Assembly (NCBI GenBank): GCA_963618495.1
Contig: CAVESF010000009.1
Location: 1-64,000, forward strand
Length of the DNA: 64,000 nucleotides
From: Apopatosoma sp963618495
GTDB lineage: Bacteria; Bacillota; Clostridia; Oscillospirales; CAG-272
Direction of reading: 5' to 3'
Below are positions 8,001 through 17,734 of the stretch, piece by piece. Numbering within the stretch: position 1 is the first letter of the stretch; each line of letters starts with the position of its first letter. A program made the translations under genes and the position numbers. The notes under the pieces are model-generated. The model was given only the letters and a program-made list of their open reading frames with translations. It was not told the DNA's origin and ran no database searches.

Positions 8001-10382
8001 ATGAAAAGCTTCGAAAAAGCGATAAAAACGCTTGAATTTGATAAAATACGGGCTATGCTTGCCGAATGTGCGCCGACAGAGAGCGCACGCGCGGCGGCGC
8101 TCGCGCTCATGCCATCGAAAAGCCGCGGTGCCGTTCTCAAGATGCAGGAGGAAACGGAAGCGGCGCACGCGATGCAGGCCGTGAAAGGTATGCCGCCTTT
8201 CTGCTCAGTGACCGATATTTCCGCCGCCATCGACCGCGCGGAAAAGGGCGCAATGCTCACCGTGCGCGAGCTTCTGGAGGTCTGCCGCGTGCTCACGGCC
8301 GCCCGTGCGCTGACGGAATACCGCAACCGCGAGCAGAACGCGCTCGATGATTATTTCGACGCGCTCACGGCAAACAAAACTCTCGAAAACAAGATTGCCC
8401 GTTCGTTTGACAGCGACGGAAATCTGAACGATACCGCGACGGACAAGCTCTACGATATCCGCCGCAGGATACGCACGGCACAGAACCGCGTGCGCGACAG
8501 CCTGCAGAAGTACATCTCGGGCGAGCACTACTCAAAATATCTTCAGGAGCAGATAATTACCGTGCGAAACGGGCGATTTGTCATCCCCGTCAAGGCGGAA
8601 TACAAAAACGAGATAAAAGGTCTCGTGCATGATTCTTCCTCCTCGGGCGCAACGCTCTTCATAGAGCCTGTCGGCGTGGTGGAGGCAAATAACGAGATAC
8701 GCATACTCGAACGCGCCGAGGCGGACGAGGTGGAGCGTTATCTCTTCGAACTCTCATCCGACATCGCCGAAAACTCCGTCATTCTCCGCGGAAATCACCA
8801 CAGCATAACGACTCTGGCGCTCATTTTTGCCAAGAGCCAGCTTTCTTTCCGCTACTCTGGAATGATGCCGAAAATAAGCGAAAATAGCATGATTCGCCTG
8901 AAAAATGCGCGTCATCCGCTGCTGAATAGCGACGCCTGCGTGCCGATAAGCATTTTCATAGGCGAAGATTTTGATTGCCTTGTGATAACGGGACCGAATA
9001 CGGGCGGCAAAACCGTTTCGCTGAAGACAGCGGGACTTTTTGCGCTCATGGCGCAGGCAGGGCTTCAGCTCCCCGTGGGAAACGACAGCGAAATCGGCAT
9101 ATTTGAGGATATTTTCGCCGATATCGGCGATGAGCAGAGTATAGAGCAGTCGCTCTCGACTTTCTCCTCGCATATGGTGAATATAGTCTCCATTCTTGAA
9201 AGTCTCCGCCCACGCACGCTTGTGCTTTTCGATGAGCTCTGTGCAGGGACAGACCCTGTCGAGGGCGCGGCGCTTGCCGTTTCAATATTGGAGAGCGTGC
9301 GTGCAAAAGGCGCACTCTGCGCCGCAACGACGCACTATGCCGAGCTGAAAATATATGCTCTCGATACCGATGGCGTCTGCAACGCCTCATGTGAATTTGA
9401 CATTTCGACCCTGCGCCCGACCTACAAACTCGTGATAGGCGCGCCCGGCAAATCAAATGCCTTTGCCATTTCCGGCAGGCTCGGACTTCCCGACGATATA
9501 ATCCGCCGCGCCGAAACTTATGTTTCGGGCGAAAGCAAGCGTTTTGAAAACGCGATAGAGCGACTGGAGCAGAACCGCGTGGAGATGGAAAAGCGCAATG
9601 CCGAAGCGGAAGCGATGCTTGCAGAGGTGAAGCGCAAAAAGGCGGAAGCGGACTCTTTCGTCGAGATGCGCGAAAAGGAAGCGGAAAAAGAACTGGAAAA
9701 AGCCCGCGCCGCGGCTTCGCGCATGATACAGGGCGCAAAAGCCTCGAGCGATTTCATAATGGAGCAGATGGAAAAGGTGAAAAAGGAGCGCGAAAGCGAA
9801 AACCTTGCCCGCAGTATGGAGGAGGCACGCCGCGCCATCCGCCTGAAGCTCCGTGAAAATTCCGATATGGTAGACCCTGTGGAGGAGCGCATATTTGAGG
9901 GATATAAGTTGCCTCGCCCGCTGAAAAAAGGCGATGAGGTTGTGCTCATGAATATCCGCCAGAAAGGCGTACTGCTCGGCGATCCCGATTCATCGGGAAA
10001 TGTCATGGTGCAGGCGGGTATCATCAAAACGAAAACAAACATCAGAAATCTCATGCTCATAGACGGCGAAACCGTCACATTCAATGAGAAGCAACAGAAG
10101 AAAAAGGCGAGCGGAAGAGATATTTCCACAGTTGCCAATTTCTCCGCCGAGCTTGACCTTCGCGGTCAGTACGGCGATGATGCCTGCTTCATGCTCGATA
10201 AATATCTCGATGACGCAAAACGCAGCGGCGTGAAAACCGTGCGCATCATTCACGGTAAGGGAACAGGCGCACTCCGCAAAGCAGTAACGGATTTTCTGCG
10301 CAAGGATAAGCGAATCGCAAGCGTCCGCCTCGGAAACTGGGGCGAGGGCGATACGGGCGTTTCCATAGCCGAGCTGAAATGA
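8001..10382 (+). CDS. mutS2: Endonuclease MutS2
   Basis: MutS2 is a MutS paralogue that lacks the mismatch-recognition domain. It suppresses recombination and, in some Bacillota, splits collided ribosomes. The 793 residues show the clamp/lever region, the ATPase with P-loop GPNTGGKT (about 331-338) and Walker B TLVLFDELCAGTDP. A long Glu/Lys-rich coiled coil follows (about 510-610), then a KOW-like segment, and a C-terminal Smr nuclease domain starting LDLRGQYG (about 715) with HGKGTGALR. Length and order are standard. Confidence 0.97.
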   Translation: MKSFEKAIKTLEFDKIRAMLAECAPTESARAAALALMPSKSRGAVLKMQEETEAAHAMQAVKGMPPFCSVTDISAAIDRAEKGAMLTVRELLEVCRVLTAARALTEYRNREQNALDDYFDALTANKTLENKIARSFDSDGNLNDTATDKLYDIRRRIRTAQNRVRDSLQKYISGEHYSKYLQEQIITVRNGRFVIPVKAEYKNEIKGLVHDSSSSGATLFIEPVGVVEANNEIRILERAEADEVERYLFELSSDIAENSVILRGNHHSITTLALIFAKSQLSFRYSGMMPKISENSMIRLKNARHPLLNSDACVPISIFIGEDFDCLVITGPNTGGKTVSLKTAGLFALMAQAGLQLPVGNDSEIGIFEDIFADIGDEQSIEQSLSTFSSHMVNIVSILESLRPRTLVLFDELCAGTDPVEGAALAVSILESVRAKGALCAATTHYAELKIYALDTDGVCNASCEFDISTLRPTYKLVIGAPGKSNAFAISGRLGLPDDIIRRAETYVSGESKRFENAIERLEQNRVEMEKRNAEAEAMLAEVKRKKAEADSFVEMREKEAEKELEKARAAASRMIQGAKASSDFIMEQMEKVKKERESENLARSMEEARRAIRLKLRENSDMVDPVEERIFEGYKLPRPLKKGDEVVLMNIRQKGVLLGDPDSSGNVMVQAGIIKTKTNIRNLMLIDGETVTFNEKQQKKKASGRDISTVANFSAELDLRGQYGDDACFMLDKYLDDAKRSGVKTVRIIHGKGTGALRKAVTDFLRKDKRIASVRLGNWGEGDTGVSIAELK

Positions 10383-10429
10383 GCGTGAGTGAACTCCGCT
10401 CGCCGCACTCACAGTTTTCTGCACTTTTT

Positions 10430-10540
10430 ATTAAGGTTTATTAAAGTTTTCGCCCGCCTTTTTTAAAAGGCGGCGCCATCAAAGGCGCGGAGCCTTTGTC
10501 GCGCTCCGCAGAGCGCGAAATTACTCCGTCTCAGCGGCAA
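10430..10540. repeat. Dispersed modular palindromic repeat, copy 1
   Basis: The 253-base gap before rhaB holds TTAAAGTTTTCGCCC, then three palindromic modules. They are GCC-TTTTTTAAAA-GGC, the GGCGCGGAGCC/AAAGGCGCG element (CAAAGGCTCCGCGCC in the other orientation) and GCGCTCCGCAGAGCGC. The same modules recur near 13.5, 42.5, 45.5 and 61.5 kb, always outside genes. I saw no clear promoter for rhaB in this gap. Confidence 0.75.
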
Positions 10541-10635
10541 CTGCAAGCCGCGCTACACCATAAAATACGGCACGGAAACATTCACCGTTTCCGATTAAAA
10601 AACGAAAATATTAAATTCTGAAAGGAAATACATAT

Positions 10636-12114
10636 ATGAAAAAACTGAAAACGCTCGCCCTTGACCTCGGCGCATCAAACGGCAGAGGAATAATCGGCGG
10701 CTTTGACGGCAACAAAATCACGCTCGAGGAGGTTCACCGTTTCCCCAATGAACCCGTGATGACAAACGGTCAGTTCACATGGGATATTCTCCGCATTTTC
10801 CATGAAGTAAAATGCGCTCTGCGCAAGTGCGCACTCAGCGAGAATAAGGACATCGCCTCCATTGGTATCGACACATGGGGCGTCGACTTCGGTCTGCTCG
10901 ACAAAAACGGTCATCTGCTCGGCAATCCCGTGCATTACCGCGACTCGCGCAACGACGGCATGGTTGAATATGCCCTGCGCACAATGCCGCGCGAAAAGCT
11001 CTACGACATCACGGGAATACAGTTTATCGATTTCAATACGCTTTTCCAGCTTCTCGCCGTGCAGAAAAACGATCCCGAAATCCTCGCCGCGGCAAAGGAT
11101 ATGCTTTTCATCCCGGATCTTCTCGCATATTTCCTCACAGGCAATAAGCAGACGGAATATACCATCGCCTCCACAGGTCAGCTTCTTGACGCAAGAACAG
11201 GCAAATGGAGCGAAGAGATAATAAAGACATTCGGGCTTCCCCGCGGCATTTTCGGAGATATCGTCGCTCCCGGCACGGTGTGCGGCACACTCCTGCCTCA
11301 GGTAAAGGAAGAAGTCGGCGCACTCTCGGCAAAGGTTATTTCCGTTGCCGCTCACGACACGGGCAGTGCCGTCGTTTCCGTACCCGCCGCTACGGATAAG
11401 TTCATCTTCATCAGTTCCGGCACATGGTCGATAATGGGAACGGAAACAAAATCGCCCGTTGTCACCGAGGCTTCGCAGAAGCATAATTTCACAAACGAGG
11501 GCGGTTACGGAAATACGATACGCTTCTCAAAAAACATCACGGGACTTTGGCTCGAGCAGGAATCGAGACGCCAGTGGGAGCGCGAGGGCGAAAAATTCAC
11601 ATATCCCCAGCTCACGGCTCTCGCACGCGTGGCGGCGCCACTGCGCAGCTTCATAGATCCCGATGACGCGCGTTTCTCCACACCCGGCAACCTGCCGAAG
11701 AGAATAGCACAGTACTGCGCCGAGACAAATCAGCCCATCCCAGAAACAAAGGGCGAAGTTGTTCGTTGCATACTCGAGAGCATTGCCATGAAATACCGTC
11801 ACACCGTTGACGCTATAGACGAAATGTGCGGCGAAAGAATGCCCGCCATCAATATCGTCGGCGGCGGCACGCAGGAAAAGCTTCTTTCACAGTACGCGGC
11901 AAACGCCTGCGGCAGAGATGTTTACGCAGGTCCCGTCGAGGCAACGGCACTCGGCAATATCGCGGCTCAGCTTATCGCGCTCGGCGAGATAAAAGATCTC
12001 TCTGAAGCGCGCAAAGTCATCGCAAATTCATTTGAAATAGAGCATTTCGTTCCGCAGGATACAGCGGCTTGGGATGCGGCTTACGAAAAATTCGTCACTC
12101 TTATAAAAGAATAA
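10636..12114 (+). CDS. rhaB: Rhamnulokinase
   Basis: RhaB phosphorylates L-rhamnulose with ATP to give L-rhamnulose 1-phosphate, in the cytoplasm. The 492-residue protein is a FGGY-family sugar kinase. It has an N-terminal phosphate loop LALDLGASNGRGI, the GIDTWGVDFGLLD segment characteristic of rhamnulokinases, HDTGSAVVSVPA, SSGTWSIMGTE, and the C-terminal ATP-site motif NIVGGGTQEKLLSQ. It is followed 30 bases later by rhaA. The aldolase (rhaD) and transporter are not in this window. Confidence 0.95.
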   Translation: MKKLKTLALDLGASNGRGIIGGFDGNKITLEEVHRFPNEPVMTNGQFTWDILRIFHEVKCALRKCALSENKDIASIGIDTWGVDFGLLDKNGHLLGNPVHYRDSRNDGMVEYALRTMPREKLYDITGIQFIDFNTLFQLLAVQKNDPEILAAAKDMLFIPDLLAYFLTGNKQTEYTIASTGQLLDARTGKWSEEIIKTFGLPRGIFGDIVAPGTVCGTLLPQVKEEVGALSAKVISVAAHDTGSAVVSVPAATDKFIFISSGTWSIMGTETKSPVVTEASQKHNFTNEGGYGNTIRFSKNITGLWLEQESRRQWEREGEKFTYPQLTALARVAAPLRSFIDPDDARFSTPGNLPKRIAQYCAETNQPIPETKGEVVRCILESIAMKYRHTVDAIDEMCGERMPAINIVGGGTQEKLLSQYAANACGRDVYAGPVEATALGNIAAQLIALGEIKDLSEARKVIANSFEIEHFVPQDTAAWDAAYEKFVTLIKE

Positions 12115-12144
12115 AAAATCAACGATAAAGGAGATTTTAAAAAT

Positions 12145-13398
12145 ATGAACGCAGTTTTTGAAAACGCAAAAAAAGTATACGGCGAGCTCGGCGTGGATGT
12201 CGAAGCCGCTATGAAAAGGCTCGAGAGCGTGCCTGTTTCTCTGCACTGCTGGCAGGGCGACGATGTCACGGGCTTCGACCATGACGGACCGCTCACGGGC
12301 GGCATTCAGACCACAGGCAACTATCCCGGCAAGGCACGCACTCCCGATGAGCTGCTCGCCGATATGGAAAAGGCTATGTCTCTCTGTCCCGGTAAGAAGA
12401 AGCTGAATGTTCATGCCTGCTATGCCGTCTTTGAAAACGGAGAATTTGCAGACAGAGACAAACTCGAGCCGAAACACTTCAAAAAATGGGCGGAATTTGC
12501 AAAAGCGCACGGCATGGGCATAGATTTCAATCCCACATTCTTCTCTCATCCCATGGCAAAGAACGGACTCACGCTCACCAGTCCCGATGAAGAGGTTCGC
12601 CGCTTCTGGATAGAACATGGCAAAGCCTGCATCCGCATTTCTCAGTATTTTGCCGAGGAAACAGGCATACCCTGCGTTATGAATATCTGGATAGGCGACG
12701 GCTTCAAGGATGTTCCCGCCGACAGAATGGGTCCGCGTGAGCGCTACAAGGATTCCATAGAGCAGATTCTCTCCGAGCCTTTTGACAGAAGCAAGGTAAA
12801 ACCCTGCGTGGAATCAAAGGTATTCGGCATCGGTGTAGAAGCTTATACGGCAGGCTCCGCCGAGTTTACGCTCATGTTTGCCGCAACTCATGAGGGTTGT
12901 CTGCCGCTCATGGACAACGGTCACTATCATCCCACAGAGGTCGTTTCCGATAAGATTCCCGCGCTCCTCTGCTATTTCCCAGAGATAGCTCTGCATATCA
13001 CGCGCGGCATCCGCTGGGATTCCGACCATGTACTTGTTTTCGATGACGAAACAAAGGAAATGGCAAAGGAAATCGTGCGTTGCAATGCGCTCGATCGCGT
13101 ATATATGGCACTCGATTATTTTGACGCAAGCATAAACAGAATCGCCGCATGGGCAGTCGGTTTCCGCAGCTGGCAGAAAGCCCTGCTCAATGCTCTGCTC
13201 CTGCCGAATGAAAAACTGAAAGCGCTTCAGGACAGCGGCAATTATACCGAGCTTCTCGTTATGCAGGAAGCTGTAAAGACGCTTCCCTTTGAGGCTGTAT
13301 GGAATGAATATTGCGCTCGCTACGGTCTTGACGGCGGCTGCGGCTGGTTTGACGAAGTAAAGAAATACGAAAAGGCAGTTCTCTCCAAGAGAGTATAA
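12145..13398 (+). CDS. rhaA: L-rhamnose isomerase
   Basis: RhaA converts L-rhamnose to L-rhamnulose, a Mn-dependent step before RhaB. Length 417 matches the family (about 418). Recognisable segments include SLHCWQGDDVTGFD near residue 30, LNVHACYAVFENGEF, GIDFNPTFFSHPMAK, MNIWIGDGFKD and the metal-site region DNGHYHPTEVVSDK, then HITRGIRWDSDHV. An AAAGGAG ribosome site lies upstream. The gene is in one unit with rhaB and ends at a clear terminator. Confidence 0.97.
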   Translation: MNAVFENAKKVYGELGVDVEAAMKRLESVPVSLHCWQGDDVTGFDHDGPLTGGIQTTGNYPGKARTPDELLADMEKAMSLCPGKKKLNVHACYAVFENGEFADRDKLEPKHFKKWAEFAKAHGMGIDFNPTFFSHPMAKNGLTLTSPDEEVRRFWIEHGKACIRISQYFAEETGIPCVMNIWIGDGFKDVPADRMGPRERYKDSIEQILSEPFDRSKVKPCVESKVFGIGVEAYTAGSAEFTLMFAATHEGCLPLMDNGHYHPTEVVSDKIPALLCYFPEIALHITRGIRWDSDHVLVFDDETKEMAKEIVRCNALDRVYMALDYFDASINRIAAWAVGFRSWQKALLNALLLPNEKLKALQDSGNYTELLVMQEAVKTLPFEAVWNEYCARYGLDGGCGWFDEVKKYEKAVLSKRV

Positions 13399-13411
13399 GC
13401 CCGCGGAGAAA

Positions 13412-13443
13412 CCCGCGATAGAAATATCGCGGATTTCTTTTTT
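13412..13443 (+). terminator. Rho-independent terminator after rhaA
   Basis: CCGCGATA-GAAA-TATCGCGG hairpin, perfect over 8 base pairs, followed by ATTTCTTTTTT. It lies 15 bases past the rhaA stop, so the downstream GH78 gene probably needs its own promoter. Confidence 0.85.
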
Positions 13444-13503
13444 GCCGCGCTTGAATTTGCCCGCTCGGATTGCTCCCCTCAACGCACTGACCAAAGTTTC
13501 GCA

Positions 13504-14010
13504 CACCATAATTAAAGTTTTCGCTCACTTTTATTAAAGTTTCGGTCAAGCCTTTTCAAAGGCTTGACCGAGCCGCCGGTGTCGGCGGTCGCGCTCCGCA
13601 GAGCGCGAAAGCTCTATAACGGCGCTTTTCTTTTTTGTAGCTTTTTCTTTTGCGGCGGCGATGGCAAAAGAAAAAGCGGATGAAAGATTTGATTTCTTGT
13701 TTTGACTGTTGACGGGACTTTGGTTCTCGAGTAGGGCGGCGGCTTGCTGCCGCAGTGTAGAATCATAAAGAAACTTTTCCTTTTCTCGTACTTTTGTGTG
13801 ACCAAAAGTACCAAAAGTCATATAAGAGGCGTTCCACCTCTTATATATCTCCCCCCTGTCGCCTCGCGGCGACCAGTGCGAGCAAAGTGCCCCGACCGTC
13901 CCGCCATAGCATAGCCACAGCTACAGGTTCGAAACGCCCCCGCGCCGACTCGGATTCACTGCTGTGCCATGTCAGGCTATAGCGAACCTCGCGGTTGATA
14001 TTTTGGGTGC
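13504..14010. repeat. Composite block of dispersed intergenic repeats, copy 2
   Basis: Most of the 814-base gap between rhaA and the GH78 gene is repeat. In order it holds the AAAGTTTTCGC module; a GGTCAAGCCTTTTCAAAGGCTTGACC palindrome split by TTTTC; GCGCTCCGCAGAGCGC; a CTTTTTCTTTTGCGGCGGCGAT...AAAAGAAAAAGC module; and GTACTTTTGTGTGACCAAAAGTAC with CATATAAGAG...CTCTTATAT. Last comes a stretch (about 13858-14000) present in inverted orientation near 51733-51885. Open frames inside it are not credible genes. Bases 14010-14212 show nothing clear beyond the ribosome site of the next gene. Confidence 0.8.
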
Positions 14011-14212
14011 TGAAACTGGGAAGTTTGTGCGCTGACGGGACAAAGCATATATTCTGTTTTTCGCAGAAGTTACAGTTTTAACCCCGCCTCCCTGCAGGGG
14101 AATTGACCGTCTCGCGCAAGGAAAAAAGTACTACAAATCATCATTTCCCTATCCACCCTCAAAAACAAAAATATACTTTCACGATTCCGCAAGGAATCCA
14201 CAGGTGAATATC

Positions 14213-17170
14213 ATGAAAGAAATTTTCATACCCACAGCAAAAAAATACGATGGTGCGCTCTCCTTTTCACCGCAGACAAAGAGAGTCTGCGCAGGCACCG
14301 ATGTATCATACCGATGGCGCGTATTCCGAAGCAACCTGACCGCAGGCGATTTTTCGAGTGCCGTGATGCTTCTGGATGCAAAATATTACGCCATGGTCTA
14401 TATAAACGGTCATGTTGCGGCGCAATATATAACCCGCGGATATGATTTCGACAAGCACTATGATGTGCTTGATATCACGCCGTTTTTAAGAAGCGGCGTT
14501 AATAGCTTTGCCGTCCTCACGCACGGCTTCCGCGGTGAAAGTCCGCATGATTTCGCGCTTGAGGTGCGACTTTTCGACAATGACGGCGAACGGGTAGCTC
14601 CATTTGACGCATGGAAATTTACCGATTATCCCGCGCTCTCCGACAGGAGCAATTTCTTCATCACGAGCTTCGGCGATGAGGAAATTTTCGATGCGCGGAT
14701 AGCCGATGAACACATTTTCGATGAAGATTATGACTTTTCCGCATGGCATGAGGCAACGCTTATCGAGGGCGACTATACTCTCGTTCAGAGCGAGCTGAAA
14801 CCGCAGAGAATCAAGCCCACAGCACCCGAAAAGCTTATCGCGCTCGAAGTTTTCCGCGAGAGAAGCGGATATGATTTTCATCTCGCGCCCGCAGGCAGAT
14901 TTGTCATCTCATTCATGACGGAAATGACGGCAAAAAACGATGCCGAGGTCTTTTTCCGCTTCACAACAAATGATCATCATCTCTATATCGACGGCAAGCC
15001 GATAGACGTGCAGGAAAAAATCAAAATTTCCGCAGGCTCACACAAGCTCGCTTTCTATCTGCTCTCATTCGCGCCGCCCGAGCCCGAATTTCTCATAGAA
15101 ACATCGGGTGAGCTTGCATTCTCCTCCGTTTATTTTGAAAATGCGGCATGGTGCCGCCTTGCCACCCCCGCCGCCGCTGTGGAATATCCATGGAACGAAT
15201 CGCCGATAAATGTCGCCGTTCCCGAGGAGATAATCGCCGCAGTCGAGGCGCCGACCATGCACGCGATAGCGGCAGAGTCGATAGCAAAGCTCACACCCGC
15301 CGTTGAGAAAAAGGCTTCACATCTCCACATGCTCAAAATCCGCGAGCCGCTTATCGCAAACGGCGGATTCACCGACGGCAAGATAAATGCCGCCATGCCG
15401 AGAAAGACGCTTGCTGTTCCCTCTCCATATTCCGGTGCGGATAGCTTCATCCAGAGCGGCGCGCTCACGATAGTGCCTCCCGAGAGTACGGACGGCGCAT
15501 GTTTCATGCTCGATTTCGGCGCGGAACGCACGGGACTTATCAGATTCGAGCTGGATGCGCCTGCGGGCACGAAGCTGGAATTTCACGGCTTTGAGCTTAT
15601 CTCCGACGCGGGCATAAACTACATGGGCACACAGAATACGATGACATATATCTGCCGCGAGGGCATGCAGTGCTATACGGCGCATGTTCGCCGCGGATTC
15701 CGCTATCTCGCCGTATATATTTCGGATTTCAGCCGCCCCGTCACTTTCACGCATTTCGATATCGTCGATATGCGATATGATTGCAATGCGGCAACGCCGT
15801 TCCGCTCAAACGACAAAGCACTTGACACAGCCTATGATATGTCGCTCGAAACGGCATGGCTCTGCATGCCGGAATGCTATGTCGATTGCCCCGGATACGA
15901 GCAGTCGATATGGGTCGGCGACGCGCGCATAACGGCGCAGACAAATATGCTAAGCTTCGGCGAATACGGCTTCGACAAATATTTCCTGCGGATAGTGGGC
16001 GAGAGCCTTGACGAACCTTTTCAGAGCATTCAGTGGCAGAACAAATACTTTGATTCCACAGGCAGATTCTTCACCTTTGCCGCATTTCCGCGCTTTCCGC
16101 GCGGCGGACTGCCCGTATGGTCATTCCAGTGGCTTCTCCAGATTTATGACCACTATATGATGAGCGGCGATATAGAAAATCTGCGCTACAATTTCCGCCA
16201 TGCCTGCATTCAGCTTGAAAATTGCTTCATGCTTACAAACAGCCGCGGACTGCTCGAGGTTCAGGGCGCATGGAATCTTATCGAATGGGCATATAACGAC
16301 CTCTCGATGTACGGCGAGGTCATAGGCAATAATGCGATGCTCGTTCTCTGCCTGCGCCGTGCCGCCGAGATGGCAAAAATCCTCGGCGATGATGAAAAAG
16401 CGAAACTTTTCGCCGAGAAAGCCGAAGCTTACAGCACGGCGATAAACAAATACGGCTACAGCGAAGAAAAACGCGCATATATCGATACGGTGCGCGATGA
16501 GTATTCATATGAGCATTATCTTGAATTTTATGAGAAAAAAGGCAGAACGCCGATTCCATATGAAACATATGTGAAGCAGGTGCGCGTCAGCGTGCAGACA
16601 AATACGCTCGCATATCTCGCCGGAATTATCCCGAAAGAAAAGGAAGCCGATGCGATGCGCTTCCTCGTGGATAATCTCGATAAAGGTTCTTTTGTCGCCG
16701 GCACTCCCGCGCGAAAGACGATAGGTTATCCCACCGAAGCGGAAGCGCCGGACGGATATGTACATATAGGCTCGCCTTTCTTCCTCTTCTTTGCATATGA
16801 CGCCATCTGCAAATACGGCAGGCATGACCTCATGCTGAAATCTATCCGTCGCGAATGGGAAACAATGATAGCTCATGGCACCAACACCTGCTGGGAGAGC
16901 TTCGGCTCGGGCAAGAGCTGGACGCGCAGTATCGCGCACGGCTGGTCGGCTTCGCCCGCGATATATCTGCAAACGGAAATTCTCGGCATAAAGCCGCTTA
17001 AAGCGGGCTTTACGAAATTCACCGTCGTGCCGCATAGCGATGCCGCACTCACTCATGCTGAGGGGGCTGTCGCAACGCCATACGGAAGAATTTCCGTCAA
17101 ATGGGAAAAGCACGGCAATGATTATGAAATCAAGGTCGATGCGCCTGCGGAATGCGAATATATGCAGTAA
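14213..17170 (+). CDS. Alpha-L-rhamnosidase, glycoside hydrolase family 78
   Basis: GH78 enzymes release terminal L-rhamnose from plant glycans or glycosides by inversion. The 985-residue protein has N-terminal beta-sandwich regions. The (alpha/alpha)6 barrel carries the family motif at about 558-572 (DCPGYEQSIWVGDAR; the Glu and the last Asp match catalytic or binding residues), and the late acid segment TCWESFGSGKSW near 893 is followed by AHGWSASPAIYL. A C-terminal beta domain ends the protein. I see no signal peptide, so it likely acts inside the cell on imported rhamnosides. The ATG at 14213 follows AGGTGA by 6 bases, better than the GTG at 14204. It lies downstream of rhaBA and fits one rhamnose pathway. 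Confidence 0.93.
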   Translation: MKEIFIPTAKKYDGALSFSPQTKRVCAGTDVSYRWRVFRSNLTAGDFSSAVMLLDAKYYAMVYINGHVAAQYITRGYDFDKHYDVLDITPFLRSGVNSFAVLTHGFRGESPHDFALEVRLFDNDGERVAPFDAWKFTDYPALSDRSNFFITSFGDEEIFDARIADEHIFDEDYDFSAWHEATLIEGDYTLVQSELKPQRIKPTAPEKLIALEVFRERSGYDFHLAPAGRFVISFMTEMTAKNDAEVFFRFTTNDHHLYIDGKPIDVQEKIKISAGSHKLAFYLLSFAPPEPEFLIETSGELAFSSVYFENAAWCRLATPAAAVEYPWNESPINVAVPEEIIAAVEAPTMHAIAAESIAKLTPAVEKKASHLHMLKIREPLIANGGFTDGKINAAMPRKTLAVPSPYSGADSFIQSGALTIVPPESTDGACFMLDFGAERTGLIRFELDAPAGTKLEFHGFELISDAGINYMGTQNTMTYICREGMQCYTAHVRRGFRYLAVYISDFSRPVTFTHFDIVDMRYDCNAATPFRSNDKALDTAYDMSLETAWLCMPECYVDCPGYEQSIWVGDARITAQTNMLSFGEYGFDKYFLRIVGESLDEPFQSIQWQNKYFDSTGRFFTFAAFPRFPRGGLPVWSFQWLLQIYDHYMMSGDIENLRYNFRHACIQLENCFMLTNSRGLLEVQGAWNLIEWAYNDLSMYGEVIGNNAMLVLCLRRAAEMAKILGDDEKAKLFAEKAEAYSTAINKYGYSEEKRAYIDTVRDEYSYEHYLEFYEKKGRTPIPYETYVKQVRVSVQTNTLAYLAGIIPKEKEADAMRFLVDNLDKGSFVAGTPARKTIGYPTEAEAPDGYVHIGSPFFLFFAYDAICKYGRHDLMLKSIRREWETMIAHGTNTCWESFGSGKSWTRSIAHGWSASPAIYLQTEILGIKPLKAGFTKFTVVPHSDAALTHAEGAVATPYGRISVKWEKHGNDYEIKVDAPAECEYMQ

Positions 17171-17279
17171 ATGCAGGAGCAGGCAGAATGCCGCGTAATC
17201 GGTGCATCTGCTGCATTGCAAAATGAAGCTTTCCGGTACTCGCTCATAACGTTCACAATTTATTGACAAATAGCTCGGC

Positions 17280-17465
17280 AAATGCCATTGTTATTTTGCA
17301 CAAAATATGACAGAAGGCAACATTATGCGCGGCTTTTCCTATGTGCGGTCACGTTTACGGCACATGCAGGCGCTATATGTCCCCCGGTCTCGGAGAGGAC
17401 AGATTAAAATCATTCATGTATGCGCATAAGCCGGACTGCGACACGGTCGGTTTATGCGCTTTTTC
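17280..17465 (+). ncRNA. Candidate structured leader or small RNA with switch-like arms
   Basis: The gap after the GH78 gene contains three 8-base arms. TTATGCGC (17323-17330) and TTATGCGC (17452-17459) are both complementary to GCGCATAA (17422-17429). The second pairing forms a terminator (GCGCATAAGCCG...CGGTTTATGCGC, then TTTTTC); the first would prevent it. Between them lie two more possible stems (CCTATGTGC/GCACATGCAGG and TGTCC/GGACA). TTGACA occurs at 17263, but no good -10 is spaced to it. I do not recognise a known RNA class. No plus-strand gene follows until 19416. Confidence 0.4.
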
Positions 17466-17475
17466 GGCTCTTTGT

Positions 17476-17575
17476 CAATAGTGTGGTAGAAATGTACAAT
17501 AAGAATTGAGCATATTTGATACCTCTGATATTGTTAGTATAGTAACTTAATTATATCAGACTTTTTCAGATATGC
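17476..17575. repeat. Imperfect inverted repeat, possible insertion-element remnant
   Basis: GAGCATATTTGATACCTCTGA and its near-complement ending AGATATGCTC flank about 23 AT-rich bases, giving one long imperfect hairpin. The preceding TTTGTCAATAGTGTGGTAGAA resembles ends of insertion sequences, but no transposase frame is present. It may be a small non-autonomous element or a deletion remnant. The remaining gap to htrA holds only the terminator. Confidence 0.35.
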
Positions 17576-17655
17576 TCGTTCTTTTTTTATTTTCTTTAGC
17601 TTATCCGGGGTTTTTTCCCCCCCGACTTTTATTATAGAACCAAATCAACCAACGC

Positions 17656-17693
17656 AAAAAACAGAGCGACGATTGCTCGCCGCTCTGTTTTTT
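17656..17693. terminator. Bidirectional terminator between GH78 and htrA
   Basis: AAAAAACAGAGCG / CGCTCTGTTTTTT hairpin with A-run and U-run on either side. It is placed 42 bases after the htrA stop on the minus strand and can also stop plus-strand reading. Confidence 0.85.
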
Positions 17694-17734
17694 GGAAGGA
17701 GAAACTTTTATTTTCCGCGTCAAAGAATGATAGC

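Noticed and set aside
13794..13982. Open frame also present in inverted copy at 51672-51908, possible conserved small protein
   Set aside because: Between the two copies most codon differences change the amino acid, and neither has a ribosome site; shared frame is explained by shared DNA.
17280..17460. 6S RNA or SRP RNA
   Set aside because: Length is right for 6S RNA, but no long closing helix around a central bubble is seen, and the SRP GGAA tetraloop domain is missing.
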